Part shown: positions 32,782 to 41,853 of the stretch, one piece after another | Layout of the letters: every line of letters starts with the position of its first letter | How positions within the stretch are numbered: position 1 is the first letter of the stretch | From: Mycolicibacterium sp. 018/SC-01/001 | GTDB taxonomy: Bacteria; Actinomycetota; Actinomycetes; Mycobacteriales; Mycobacteriaceae | Assembly: GCF_007096635.1 (NCBI RefSeq) | Contig: NZ_VKAA01000024.1 | Coordinates: forward strand, 1-64,000 | Direction of reading: 5' to 3' | DNA: 64,000 nucleotides | Notes under the pieces: model-generated | Told to the model about the DNA's origin: nothing | Database searches by the model: none | The model's input: the letters and a program-made list of their open reading frames with translations, nothing else | Translations under genes and position numbers: made by a program

Positions 32782-33823
32782 TCACTTCGATCGTGCCGAG
32801 TTCGCGGACCGCGCGACAGCCGCGGCTGAGCATGGTCAGGATCATCTCGTCGCCGCGGTCGGTGGACGTGGAGAACGCGAACCCCAGCGCGGTCAGGAAC
32901 GGTGCCTGCAGCGCACCGAGACGGTAATCCTGCCAGCAGGTTTCGAGGTCGTAACCGGTGACGCCGTAGCGGCACACCGCGGCGTGGTAGCGCGCCACCA
33001 GATCGCGTTCGACGGTGGCGCGGGTCTGCGGGAGCAGGCTGGTGGCGGTGAAGTAGGCGAGGTCACGGGCGGGCAACCCGAGTCCGACGGTCTGCCAGTC
33101 CACCACCGTGACGTGCGTGCGCTGCGGGTCGAACAGCAGGTTGTCCAGCCGGTAGTCACCGTGCAGCAACGAGTACCGCCCGGGTTCGGCCTGCAGCCAC
33201 GGTGTCACGAGGCTCATCGATGTCAGCAGCGTCTCGCGGTCCGCGTCGCCGATCCGATCGCCGAGCCGGTCGAGGGTGATGGTGGCCGCCATCGCCGACA
33301 CCTCACCCATGCCGGTGGCCGCGGCCTCGTCACCGGGCTTGGGCATGATGATCGAGGTCAGCTCGAACCACCGGGGCGCACACCAGCTCGGACCGTGCAG
33401 GCCGGCCAGCGCGTCGACGGCCAGCGCCGCCTCCTCAAGAGTGCAGCCGGCCAGCTGATCGCCCTGTTCGGCCGGTGCGAGATCGGCCAGTACGAGCACG
33501 AAATCGCCGCCGTCCGAAGAGATCTCGCTGTGCAGGCAGGCCGGCACCGGGACGGCGACCTCGGCGCTGACGGCGGTGTAGAACTCGACCTCCGACTTGT
33601 AGCCGAGCGCGACCCGCTCGCGCACCGCGTCGTCCTGCGCGGGCAGCTTCACCGCGAAGGTCGACGGCAGGGTCGTCGCGCCGGTGTAGGTCGCGTGCAC
33701 CCGGTAGGTCGCACCGGTCTGTCCGGTACCGATCGGGGTCACGGCGACGGTGGTGACTTCGGTGTCCAGCACAGAGCTCAGCCACGGCGCGGTGAGGTCG
33801 GCAGGGGTGCGCGGAATGGTCAC
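32744..33823 (-). CDS. Aminoglycoside-phosphotransferase-fold kinase
   Basis: 359-residue protein of the APH/choline-kinase-like superfamily. The catalytic loop is LLHGDYRLDNLLFD (Brenner HxDxxxxN) and the metal-binding Asp is in TVVDWQTVGLG. A nucleotide-binding N-lobe contains IGTGQTGATYRV and FAVKLPA with the Lys. Such proteins in mycobacteria phosphorylate small molecules of mostly unknown identity; resistance is not implied. The start is GTG 33823 (TIPRTPADLT). It lies 13 bases downstream of cobIJ on the same strand, at a site where M. tuberculosis has other genes. Confidence 0.85.
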   Translation of the reverse strand: MTIPRTPADLTAPWLSSVLDTEVTTVAVTPIGTGQTGATYRVHATYTGATTLPSTFAVKLPAQDDAVRERVALGYKSEVEFYTAVSAEVAVPVPACLHSEISSDGGDFVLVLADLAPAEQGDQLAGCTLEEAALAVDALAGLHGPSWCAPRWFELTSIIMPKPGDEAAATGMGEVSAMAATITLDRLGDRIGDADRETLLTSMSLVTPWLQAEPGRYSLLHGDYRLDNLLFDPQRTHVTVVDWQTVGLGLPARDLAYFTATSLLPQTRATVERDLVARYHAAVCRYGVTGYDLETCWQDYRLGALQAPFLTALGFAFSTSTDRGDEMILTMLSRGCRAVRELGTIEVIRSYQASSPTTA

Positions 33824-33836
33824 GGGCGGGCCTGCC

Positions 33837-35315
33837 TCACTGCGGGGGATAGTGGCGTGGGGTGAACACCCGGTCGGTGTTCGGATCATCTGAATACCAC
33901 TGCGTCTGTGACGATCCGACGATCAGCAGGCAGCGCATGTCGATGTCGGCGGGATCGAGATCGGCGAGGCGGACCACCCGCACCGTCTCGGTGGGTCCGG
34001 ACACGTCCCGGCCGATCACGACGGGTGTCCCCGCGTCGCGGTGCTCGAGCAGCAGGTCGCGCATCGCACCGACCTGCCAGGTCCGCGTCTTCGATGCCGG
34101 GTTGTAGATCGCCAGCACCATGTCGGCCCGGGCGGCCGCCTCCAGCCGCGTCGCGATGACGTCCCACGGCTTGAGCCGGTCCGAGAGCGAGATCACCGCG
34201 TAGTCGTGTCCGAGCGGGGCGCCGACCCGGCTGGCCACCGCCTGCGCGGCCGTCATCGCCGGGATCACCCGGACATCGACACCCGGCCACTGTTTGGCCT
34301 CCTCGAGCACCGCCGTGGCCATCGCGAAGACCCCCGGATCGCCGGACGACACCACGGCGACGGTGCGGCCCTGCTCGGCCAGCGAGCATGCCAGGCGGGC
34401 GCGGGCGGGTTCGTCGGTGTTGTCGCTCGGGTGGCGGCGCTGGCCGTCGCGGACGCCGACGCGGTCGAGGTAGGGCCCGTACCCGATCAGATCCGTCGCG
34501 GCCGCCAGCTCGCGCCGGCTCTGCGGGGTCATCCAGTCCACGTCGCCCGGCCCGAGGCCGACCACCGTCACCGATCCGGTCGCCGCTGGTGTCGCCGTCC
34601 GGCCCACCAGCATCGCCAGCGAGAAGTAGGGCACCGAGTTCTCGTCGACGTCGGCGGCCGGCGCGACCCGTTGCCTGCTGGTGCTGGCCCGCTCGACGTA
34701 GTACGCGTCGTCCAGCCGTCCCGCCTTCGACAGTGCTTCCCGCACAGCGGGATACGAACGTCCCAACTTCATGATGACTGCGGCGTCGGTGTCGGCCAGC
34801 CGGCGGCGCAGCTCCTCGGCCGGCAGCGTGCCCGGCAGGATCGTGAGGACCTGCTCGCCCTGCACCAGCGGGGTCGCGATCGCCGCGGAGGCGGCGCTGA
34901 CCGATGTCACGCCCGGCACGATCACCGCGTCGAAGCGCTGCGTCAGCCGGGTGTGCATGTGCATGTAGGAGCTGTAGAACAGCGGATCACCTTCGGCGAG
35001 CAGCGCGACGTCGCGTCCGGCCTCGAGGTGCGCAGCGATGCGCGCGGCCGCCTCGCGGTAGAAGTCCTCCATCGCACCCGCGTAACCGCCGGGGTGCTCG
35101 GACGTCTCGGTGGTCACCGGGTAGACGAGGTGTTCCTCGATCTGGCCGTCGCGCAGGTAGGGCTCGGCAATGCCGCGGGCGATGCTGCGGCCGTGCTGCG
35201 CGCTGTGGTAGGCCACGACGTCGGCGGCGCCGATCACCCGCGCCGCCTTGACGGTCACCAGCTCGGGGTCACCGGGGCCCAGGCCGACCCCCCAGAGCGT
35301 GCCGCGCTCGCTCAT
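33837..35315 (-). CDS. cobIJ: Fused precorrin-2 C20- and precorrin-3B C17-methyltransferase
   Basis: 492-residue fusion of two tetrapyrrole methylases. Residues 1-240 are CobI (GVGLGPGDPELVTVKA, LLAEGDPLFYSSYMHM), residues 245-492 are CobJ (VVGLGPGDVDWMT, VVSSGDPGVFAMA, IYNPASKTR). Together they perform the second C20 methylation and ring contraction steps of aerobic corrin synthesis. The ATG at 35315 overlaps the cobH stop by four bases. M. tuberculosis has the same fusion (Rv2066). Confidence 0.95.
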   Translation of the reverse strand: MSERGTLWGVGLGPGDPELVTVKAARVIGAADVVAYHSAQHGRSIARGIAEPYLRDGQIEEHLVYPVTTETSEHPGGYAGAMEDFYREAAARIAAHLEAGRDVALLAEGDPLFYSSYMHMHTRLTQRFDAVIVPGVTSVSAASAAIATPLVQGEQVLTILPGTLPAEELRRRLADTDAAVIMKLGRSYPAVREALSKAGRLDDAYYVERASTSRQRVAPAADVDENSVPYFSLAMLVGRTATPAATGSVTVVGLGPGDVDWMTPQSRRELAAATDLIGYGPYLDRVGVRDGQRRHPSDNTDEPARARLACSLAEQGRTVAVVSSGDPGVFAMATAVLEEAKQWPGVDVRVIPAMTAAQAVASRVGAPLGHDYAVISLSDRLKPWDVIATRLEAAARADMVLAIYNPASKTRTWQVGAMRDLLLEHRDAGTPVVIGRDVSGPTETVRVVRLADLDPADIDMRCLLIVGSSQTQWYSDDPNTDRVFTPRHYPPQ

Positions 35316-35938
35316 TCTCGGGTCGTCGCGATCGCGTTGACGGCTGCGGCGGCCATCGCGCTGCCCCCGCGGCGGCCCGTCACGACCAGGTAGGCCATGC
35401 CTCGCGGGTCGTCGATGAGCTCCTGCTTGGACTGCGCGGACCCGACGAAGCCGACCGGGCCGCCGAGCACCGCGGCCGGCGGTGCGACGCCGCCGTCGAC
35501 GAGCTCGAGGAGCCGGAACAGCGCCGTGGGGGCGTTGCCGATCGCCATCACGGCGCCGGAGAGCCGATCGGCCCAGAGGTCGATCGCCGCGGCGGAGCGG
35601 GTGGTGCCGTGCTCGGCGGCGAACGCCGGGGCGCGCTCGTCGGCCACCAGCGAGACGACCTCGTTGTCGGCGGGCAGCCGGGAGCGGGTGATCCCGGCGG
35701 CGACCATCGAGGAGTCGCACAGGATCGGGGCGCCGGCCACCAGCGCGTCATGGGCCCGGGCGACGACGTCGGGGGTGTAGGCGACGTGCTCGGGTACGTC
35801 GGTCTGCCCGCAGGTGTGGATCAGCCGGACGACGACGCGCGCGACGTCGGCCGGGAAGCCGGACAGATCGGACTCGGCACGGATCGTCGCGAACGACTGC
35901 CGGTAGATCTCCCCGGCATCGCGGATGTAGTCGAGCAC
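35312..35938 (-). CDS. cobH: Precorrin-8X methylmutase
   Basis: 208-residue CobH/CbiC, which moves the methyl group from C11 to C12 to give hydrogenobyrinate. GAPILCDSSMVAAGI is the conserved block, and GGPVGFVGSAQSKQEL the second; a catalytic His is in VVRLIHTCGQTDV. It sits nine bases downstream of cobG and overlaps cobIJ, so the order is cobG-cobH-cobIJ, as in M. tuberculosis. Confidence 0.95.
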   Translation of the reverse strand: MLDYIRDAGEIYRQSFATIRAESDLSGFPADVARVVVRLIHTCGQTDVPEHVAYTPDVVARAHDALVAGAPILCDSSMVAAGITRSRLPADNEVVSLVADERAPAFAAEHGTTRSAAAIDLWADRLSGAVMAIGNAPTALFRLLELVDGGVAPPAAVLGGPVGFVGSAQSKQELIDDPRGMAYLVVTGRRGGSAMAAAAVNAIATTRE

Positions 35939-35947
35939 CTGATCACC

Positions 35948-37069
35948 CTACGGGTGGGCCCGCCGCGCCCGGTAGCCGTCTCCTGTCGCTATCAGCACGT
36001 CCCCGTCGGCGGGGCTGCCGCACGCCCGGTCGCAGCCGACGAAGTGCCGGCGCCGGGCCGGGTCGCCTTCCTCCAGCGCCGCGGCGGCGTCGGCGCGCAC
36101 GTCGGCCAGAGCGTGGGTGCACCCTGGGCGTCCGGTGCAGGCGGAGAGGGTGAGCCACGGCGAGGCCTCGTCGAAGACGAAACCCAGAGGCGCGAGCACC
36201 CGCAGAGCCGCGTCGGCCACCCCGTCGTCGAGGTCTGCGACGACCACCGACCGCCACGGGGTGATCACCAAGGGCGCCTGCATCACCGCCAGGTAGCGGC
36301 CGAGCTCGGCGTCGAGCACCCCCAGGGGCACCGCCGCGCCGAGCGCCACGCGGCCGTCGTCCTGGGGGATCCAGCCGACGGGCGGCCGGGTGGTCGCCGG
36401 CCACGTGCGGCCGGCGGGCTCGGTCGCCGTCAGGGAGCCGAGAACCACGTCCGGCGTCGTCAATTCTCTGATCCGCCAAGCACTTCCGCGCACCTCGACG
36501 AAGTGTCGGGCGATCGCGAGCAGGGTGTGGACCGCGTCGGCGACGGGCACCCGAACCCCGGTGTCGATGCCGGACAGCACCACTGCCACGGTGTTCTCGT
36601 CGACGGCGCACACGGCGGCGTCGGCGGCCAGTCCCGCGATGTCCCCGCGGCCGTCGTCGAGGCCGAACAGGAAGCGCCCCGGCAGATCGGCGAGCACCGG
36701 ATCGGCCTGCAGCTCCGCGTCGAGGGTGTGGACGAGCGCCCTCACGTCGAGCAGTCCGCCCTGACGCCCCGACAGCGGGGACGCCACGATGTTGCGGATC
36801 TTCTCGCGGCTCGGCGAGGGCAGCAGACCGGCCTCGGTGAGCCGCCGCGCGAGCTCCGCGGCGTCGCGGATGCCGCGGATCTGCAGGTTGCCGCGGGAGG
36901 TCAGCTCCAGCGCCGGGGAGGCCAGGTCGAGTGCCGCGGTGGCGATCGCCTCCATCTGCGCGGCGGTCAGCATTCCGGCGGGCAACCGGACACGGGCGAG
37001 CTCGCCGTCGGCGGCACGATGGGTCTGCAGCGCGCCGGGACAGGCGTCGGTGTCCCGGGTTCTGGCCAT
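35948..37069 (-). CDS. cobG: Precorrin-3B synthase
   Basis: 373-residue iron-sulphur/sirohaem-type mono-oxygenase that hydroxylates precorrin-3A using oxygen. It has the nitrite/sulphite-reductase layout; cluster Cys residues are in CTGRPGC and GCDRACGSP. The substrate-side block ELTSRGNLQIRG is near residues 55-66. Its presence marks the oxygen-dependent cobalamin route. It begins 35 bases after tauD on the same strand. Confidence 0.92.
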   Translation of the reverse strand: MARTRDTDACPGALQTHRAADGELARVRLPAGMLTAAQMEAIATAALDLASPALELTSRGNLQIRGIRDAAELARRLTEAGLLPSPSREKIRNIVASPLSGRQGGLLDVRALVHTLDAELQADPVLADLPGRFLFGLDDGRGDIAGLAADAAVCAVDENTVAVVLSGIDTGVRVPVADAVHTLLAIARHFVEVRGSAWRIRELTTPDVVLGSLTATEPAGRTWPATTRPPVGWIPQDDGRVALGAAVPLGVLDAELGRYLAVMQAPLVITPWRSVVVADLDDGVADAALRVLAPLGFVFDEASPWLTLSACTGRPGCTHALADVRADAAAALEEGDPARRRHFVGCDRACGSPADGDVLIATGDGYRARRAHP

Positions 37070-37104
37070 CCGACCACGGTACGCGGCCGGTGCGTGCCCT
37101 CGCG

Positions 37105-38019
37105 TCAGCTGACCAGCCGCACCGGCACGACGATGTCGGAGTAATCCGAGGCGTCCCCGGTGATCACCCTGCTGCGCTCACCGTGGACGTCGACGGGGAC
37201 GTCACCGGCGAGCGTGACGCGGCTCAGCCGCCGGAACTGGTCGTCGTAGTCGGCCACGGCGTAGTGCTGAGTGGCACGGTTGTCCCAGATCGCGAGGTCG
37301 CCGAGTTCCCAGTTCCATCGCACCGTGTGCTCGAGCTTGGTGATGCGCGCCTGGAACAGGTCGAACAGCGCGGCCGACTCGGTACGCCCCAGACCCACGA
37401 AGCCCTTGACGAAATTGCCCAGCAGCAGCACCCGCCGGCCGGTCTCGGGGTGAATCCGCACCACGGGGTGTTCCACCTCGTAGTAATCGGAGACGAATTC
37501 CTCCCGGTACTGACGTTCGGTGTCGGCCAACGCTTCTCGGCGCCCGTCGATGTCACGCGCGTAGTCGTAGGTGTTGGTGTGCACAGCCCACAGGTTCTCG
37601 GCGAGCGCGCGCAGCGGCGGGGGGAGCCGGTCGTAGGCGGCCTCCGTCGACGCCCACGTGGTGGTCCCGCCGTAGGGCGGGAGCGTGACCGCGCGCAGCA
37701 GCGACGCCTTCGGGATGCGGTCGACGAACGTGACGTCGGTGTGCCAGCTGTTGGCCTTGTCGTAGCGCGAGTCGATGGGCAGCACGGCGCGCCCGCGCGA
37801 GGTCACGGTCGGATGGGCGGTGGTGGGAGTGCCGAGGGCGCGGGCGACCGCGAGCTGGCCGTCGTCGTCGAGATCGTGCTGGCCGCGGAAGAAGATCACC
37901 TTGTGCTCGAGCAGGGCGTCGTTGATCTGCGCCGCCGTCCCGGCGTCGACACCGCGGGCCAGATCGACGCCGTCGATGCGTGCGCCGATCACAGCACCCA
38001 GCTTGACCACCCGAATCAT
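37105..38019 (-). CDS. Alpha-ketoglutarate-dependent TauD-family dioxygenase
   Basis: 304-residue Fe(II)/2-oxoglutarate oxygenase like taurine or alkyl-sulphate ester dioxygenases (Rv3406 group). The iron motif begins WHTDVTF (His and Asp), and the distal His is in NRATQHYAVADY; the oxoglutarate-binding Arg lies in FRRLSRVTLAG. It would release sulphite or sulphate from organosulphur compounds. A strong GAGGAGGTGA lies before the ATG. It is the first gene of the minus-strand run tauD-cobG-cobH-cobIJ-phosphotransferase and divergent from the osmoprotectant operon. Substrate not determinable here. Confidence 0.88.
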   Translation of the reverse strand: MIRVVKLGAVIGARIDGVDLARGVDAGTAAQINDALLEHKVIFFRGQHDLDDDGQLAVARALGTPTTAHPTVTSRGRAVLPIDSRYDKANSWHTDVTFVDRIPKASLLRAVTLPPYGGTTTWASTEAAYDRLPPPLRALAENLWAVHTNTYDYARDIDGRREALADTERQYREEFVSDYYEVEHPVVRIHPETGRRVLLLGNFVKGFVGLGRTESAALFDLFQARITKLEHTVRWNWELGDLAIWDNRATQHYAVADYDDQFRRLSRVTLAGDVPVDVHGERSRVITGDASDYSDIVVPVRLVS

Positions 38020-38085
38020 CGAGTCACCTCCTCGCAGTCCTGCCCGGCGACTCTGCTCTGCGAGTGCACCGTCCGCCCAGGTTTT

Positions 38086-38100
38086 GGTTCATCGAGAACC
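38086..38100. promoter_or_regulatory. Inverted repeat GGTTC-N5-GAACC between tauD and the osmoprotectant operon
   Basis: A perfect five-base dyad, 12 bases upstream of the SigF-type -35 element and about 70 bases upstream of tauD. It could be a repressor or activator site acting on either direction; no regulator is encoded next to it. Confidence 0.3.
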
Positions 38101-38111
38101 GAACTCGGGCG

Positions 38112-38137
38112 GTTTCGCCCCGTGAGGGATCGGGTAA
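38112..38137 (+). promoter_or_regulatory. SigF-type promoter of the osmoprotectant operon
   Basis: GTTT (38112-38115), a 16-base spacer and GGGTAA (38132-38137) match the mycobacterial SigF consensus GGTTT-N15-17-GGGTAT at all but the last base. The predicted start would leave a leader of about 60 bases before GTG 38207. SigF controls stress genes, which suits an osmoprotectant importer. Confidence 0.55.
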
Positions 38138-38206
38138 GGCAGCACGACGGGCGCACGGTGCGTCAGCAAAGACGCGCGGAATCGGGGGAACTGTGGGAGT
38201 GCAGCG

Positions 38207-38863
38207 GTGACCTCGAACTCGTCAGTCTGGGGGTATGTCTCCGCGCACTACGAACAGCTGATGTTCGACTCGTATCAGCACGTCAGCGCCGTCGTGCAGA
38301 GCGTGCTCATCGCGACGGTCATCGGTGTGGCGGTCGGGGTGCTGACCTACCGCAACGCGTTCGCGGCAAATCTGGCGACGACCACCTCGAGCGTGATCCT
38401 GACCGTTCCCGCGTTCGCTCTGCTCGGGTTGTTGATCCCGCTGTTCGGACTGGGGGTGATCCCGAGTGTGGCGGCACTGGTGCTCTACTCACTGCTGCCG
38501 ATCATCCGGAACACGATCGTCGGACTCAACGCGATAGATCCGGCCCTGACCGACGCGGCACGCGGCATCGGGATGAGCCGGCTCGGCACGTTGACGCGGG
38601 TGGAGTTGCGGCTCGTGTGGCCGGCCATCCTGTCGGCGATGCGGTTGAGCACGCAGATGTCGATGGGTGTGCTCGCGATCGCGGCCTACGTCAAAGGCCC
38701 CGGGCTGGGCAACCTGATCTTCGCCGGGCTCGCGCGCGTCGGCAGCCCGACCGCGTTGCCGATGGCCCTGACCGCCACGTTGCTGATCGTGATCCTCGCG
38801 CTGGCCCTCGACGCACTCCTGGTGCTCGTCGGCCGGCTGACCACATCGAAAGGTGTTCGATGA
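38207..38863 (+). CDS. proW: Osmoprotectant ABC transporter permease
   Basis: 218-residue permease of the glycine betaine/carnitine/choline (OpuC/ProW) type, with five to six membrane helices. The cytoplasmic EAA-like loop is AIDPALTDAARGIGMSRL, which contacts the ATPase. It starts with GTG 38207 after GGGAG and overlaps the ATPase gene by four bases (ATGA). The four genes permease-ATPase-permease-binding protein make a full importer; proW/proZ naming between the two permeases is arbitrary. Confidence 0.9.
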   Translation: MTSNSSVWGYVSAHYEQLMFDSYQHVSAVVQSVLIATVIGVAVGVLTYRNAFAANLATTTSSVILTVPAFALLGLLIPLFGLGVIPSVAALVLYSLLPIIRNTIVGLNAIDPALTDAARGIGMSRLGTLTRVELRLVWPAILSAMRLSTQMSMGVLAIAAYVKGPGLGNLIFAGLARVGSPTALPMALTATLLIVILALALDALLVLVGRLTTSKGVR

Positions 38864-40008
38864 CAACCGAAGTCACTGGCGTTCGCATCGAACTCGACCA
38901 CGTCAGCAAGGTCTATCCCGGCGCACGACAGCCCGCAGTCGACGATGTCTCGCTCGACATCCCGGCCGGCGAGATCGTCGTGTTCGTCGGGCCGTCGGGG
39001 TGTGGCAAGACCACCACGATGCGCATGATCAATCGGCTCAGCGAACCCACGTCCGGCCGCATCCTCATCGGGGACGACGATGCGCTGTCGATCAAGCCGA
39101 CCGAACTGCGCCGCTCGATCGGGTATGCGATCCAGCAGGCAGGCCTGTTCCCGCACATGACGATTCGGCAGAACGTGGGCCTCGTGCCGGGCCTGCTCAA
39201 ATGGGACCGTCAGCGGGTCGCCGACCGGGTGGACGAGCTGCTCGACCTGGTGGGCCTCGAGCCGTCACAGTACGCCGATCGCTATCCGCGCCAGCTCTCC
39301 GGCGGGCAGCAGCAGCGGGTCGGCGTCGCCCGTGCGCTGGCGGCCGACCCGCCGGTGCTGCTGATGGACGAGCCGTTCGGCGCGGTCGACCCGATCACCC
39401 GCAGCACGTTGCAGGACGAATTGCTGCGCCTGCAGGACGAATTGCACAAGACGATCGTGTTCGTCACGCACGACTTCGGCGAGGCGGTCAAACTCGGCGA
39501 CCGCATCGCGGTGCTCGGCCAACAGTCCGCTGTGCTGCAGTACGACACCCCGCAGAACATCCTCGCCAGCCCGGCCGACGACACCGTGGCCGGCTTCGTC
39601 GGCACCGGGGCCTCCCTGCGGCAGCTCGGGCTGCTCCGCCTCAAAGACGTTGCGCTGGAGACCCGGCCGTCCGTGCACCAGCGCGACACCATCGACGCGG
39701 TGCGCGCAACCATCGCCGACAGCGACTGCGACTGGGCGGTGGTGCTCGACGACCGCGAGCGGCCGGTCAGCTGGGTGCGTGCCACGCGGTTGCGGCACGC
39801 GGGCGCCCTCGCCGACGCCGTGGAGCACCTCGACGTGGTCAGCACCCAAGCGACGCTGGAGGACGCTCTGGAAGCCATCCTGGCCGAACAGCATGCATCG
39901 GCGGTGGTGACAGGCCACGGCGGCCGGTACGAGGGCGTGGTCACGCTCGACACGCTGATCGAGACCATCACGCGCCTGCGCCGAGACGCCGAGAACGGGT
40001 CCTCGTGA
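38860..40008 (+). CDS. proV: Osmoprotectant ABC transporter ATPase
   Basis: 382-residue ATP-binding subunit. Walker A FVGPSGCGKTTT (about 42-53), signature LSGGQQQRVGVARAL (about 147) and Walker B VLLMDEPFGAVDP. From about residue 250 there is a C-terminal regulatory part resembling a CBS pair (VVLDDRERPVSWV, ASAVVTGHGGRYEGVV), used in this family to sense ionic strength. Overlaps its neighbours by four bases on both sides, so the operon is tightly coupled. Confidence 0.92.
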   Translation: MTTEVTGVRIELDHVSKVYPGARQPAVDDVSLDIPAGEIVVFVGPSGCGKTTTMRMINRLSEPTSGRILIGDDDALSIKPTELRRSIGYAIQQAGLFPHMTIRQNVGLVPGLLKWDRQRVADRVDELLDLVGLEPSQYADRYPRQLSGGQQQRVGVARALAADPPVLLMDEPFGAVDPITRSTLQDELLRLQDELHKTIVFVTHDFGEAVKLGDRIAVLGQQSAVLQYDTPQNILASPADDTVAGFVGTGASLRQLGLLRLKDVALETRPSVHQRDTIDAVRATIADSDCDWAVVLDDRERPVSWVRATRLRHAGALADAVEHLDVVSTQATLEDALEAILAEQHASAVVTGHGGRYEGVVTLDTLIETITRLRRDAENGSS

Positions 40009-40778
40009 CGACGACCGAGCCGGCCGCCACGCGGGCAGGGGCCCGTGCCGCCGCCGAGCGGTTGCGGTTGTTCATCCAGCCGGTGCTGGTTCTCGTCGTC
40101 GCTGCCGCCGTGGTGTTCTGGGCATTCCATCGCGACCTGAGCGCCACTCAACAGGAGAACATCAACCCCGCCAATGTCGCGACGCTGATCTGGCAGCACC
40201 TGCTGATCACCGCGGCGGTCACGGCGATCGTCGTGCTGATCGGCGTGCCGCTCGGCGTCCTGGTCACCCGGCCAGGTGCGAAACTGTTGCGGCCCTTGGT
40301 CATCGGCGTCGCCAACGTCGGCCAGGCGGCGCCGGCGATCGGTTTGCTGGTCCTGCTGTTCCTACTGACCGCGCGCACCGGCTTCTGGATCGGCGTCCTG
40401 CCGATCGCGCTGTACTCGCTGCTGCCGGTGCTGTCGAGCACGATTCTGGGAATCGACCGCGTCGACCGCTCGCTGATCGACGCCGGTCTCGGACAGGGCA
40501 TGTCGCGTGCCGCCTTGCTCGCGCGTGTCGAGTTGCCGCTCGCGGTGCCGTTCATCCTCGCCGGCCTGCGGACCTCGTTGGTGCTCGCGGTCGGGACGGC
40601 CACGTTGTCGTTCCTCGTCAACGCCGGCGGCCTCGGCATCCTCATCGACACCGGGTACAAGCTGCAGGACAACGTGACGCTGATCCTGGGCAGTGTGCTC
40701 GCGGTGTGCCTGGCGCTGCTGGTCGACTGGCTCGGCGGGCTCGCCGAGTTCTACGTCGGGCCCAAGGGGCTGCGATGA
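40005..40778 (+). CDS. proZ: Osmoprotectant ABC transporter permease
   Basis: 257-residue second permease. A cytoplasmic N-terminus is followed by a long periplasmic-looking loop (HRDLSATQQENINPANV) and five membrane helices with an EAA loop (VDRSLIDAGLGQGMSRAALLARVELPLA). GTG start overlaps the proV stop; the stop overlaps proX. Forms a heterodimer with the first permease by family precedent. Confidence 0.9.
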   Translation: MTTTEPAATRAGARAAAERLRLFIQPVLVLVVAAAVVFWAFHRDLSATQQENINPANVATLIWQHLLITAAVTAIVVLIGVPLGVLVTRPGAKLLRPLVIGVANVGQAAPAIGLLVLLFLLTARTGFWIGVLPIALYSLLPVLSSTILGIDRVDRSLIDAGLGQGMSRAALLARVELPLAVPFILAGLRTSLVLAVGTATLSFLVNAGGLGILIDTGYKLQDNVTLILGSVLAVCLALLVDWLGGLAEFYVGPKGLR

Positions 40779-41764
40779 GCCGCCCCGTGCGTCGCCGTCG
40801 GCGCCTGGCCGCGCTCGCCGCCGTCGTCATGGTGGTGACGACGGCGTGCGGGCTCGGGTCGGGCAGCGCCGTGCCGTTGCAGGTCGGGCCGGGGTCGATC
40901 CGGCCGACGCCGGGTCTGGAGGGTGTACAGATCACCGTCGGTTCCAAGGAGTACACCGAGCAGGTCATCCTGGGTTACGTCCTGGAGTACACCCTCGCCG
41001 CGGCCGGCGCGCAGGTTCGTGACCTGACCGGCATCGTCGGCTCCCGCAGCACCCGCGGAGCTCAGCTCTCGGGGCAGGTCGACGTCGCCTACGAGTTCAC
41101 CGGCAACGCGTGGATCAACTACCTCGGGCACGAGAAACCGCTGCCCGACACCCGCAAGCAGTACGAGGCGGTCCGCGACGAGGATCTCGCCCGCAACGAC
41201 ATGGTGTGGCTGGAGCCGGGGCCGATGGACGACACCTACGCTCTGGCCGCCAGCTCGCGCACCGTCGAGCGGACCGGCGTCCGGACACTGTCCGACTACG
41301 CCGCACTGGTGCAGCGTGACCCCGCGGCGGCGCGCACGTGCGTCGACACCGAATTCCGTGCGCGCCAAGACGGATTCCCGGGCATGGCAACGGCGTACGG
41401 GTTCGACCCGGCCCGCGCGATCACACCCATCCTCCAGGTCGGCATCATCTACCAGGCGACCGCGGATGGCACGCAGTGCGATTTCGGCGAGGTCTTCACC
41501 ACCGACGGCCGCATCTCAGCGCTCGATCTCACCGTGTTGACCGACGACAAGCAGTTCTTCGCGCACTACAACCCGTCGGTGACGATGAAGCGCAGCTTCT
41601 TCGAAGCCCATCCCGAGATCGCGGAGGTGACGGCGCCGGTCACGGCGGCCATCACCAACGACGTGATCATCGAGCTGAACAAGCAGGTCGACGTCGAGGG
41701 ACGTGACCCCAGCGTGGTCGCGCGCGACTGGATGGTGTCGCGCGGCTTCATCACGGCCGACTGA
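40775..41764 (+). CDS. proX: Osmoprotectant-binding lipoprotein
   Basis: 329-residue substrate-binding lipoprotein. The N-terminus has a run of Arg, a hydrophobic segment and the lipobox TTAC (Cys25). The OpuAC-type binding domain contains ITVGSKEYTEQVILGYVLEY, the strand GSRSTRGAQLSGQVDVAYEF and FFEAHPEIAEVTAPV. Likely ligands are glycine betaine, choline or related quaternary amines. Last gene of the operon. Confidence 0.9.
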   Translation: MSRPVRRRRRLAALAAVVMVVTTACGLGSGSAVPLQVGPGSIRPTPGLEGVQITVGSKEYTEQVILGYVLEYTLAAAGAQVRDLTGIVGSRSTRGAQLSGQVDVAYEFTGNAWINYLGHEKPLPDTRKQYEAVRDEDLARNDMVWLEPGPMDDTYALAASSRTVERTGVRTLSDYAALVQRDPAAARTCVDTEFRARQDGFPGMATAYGFDPARAITPILQVGIIYQATADGTQCDFGEVFTTDGRISALDLTVLTDDKQFFAHYNPSVTMKRSFFEAHPEIAEVTAPVTAAITNDVIIELNKQVDVEGRDPSVVARDWMVSRGFITAD

Positions 41765-41853
41765 CGTTCGAAAGTGACCGGCATCACATAATTCGGACGA
41801 CAGTTCCCTGCCACACCTTTCCCGCGCACGAGCTGATACCGGCGGTACCGTCT

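Noticed and set aside
32744..33823. Aminoglycoside resistance gene
   Set aside because: The APH fold is clear but this superfamily covers many kinases; nothing points to antibiotic substrates.
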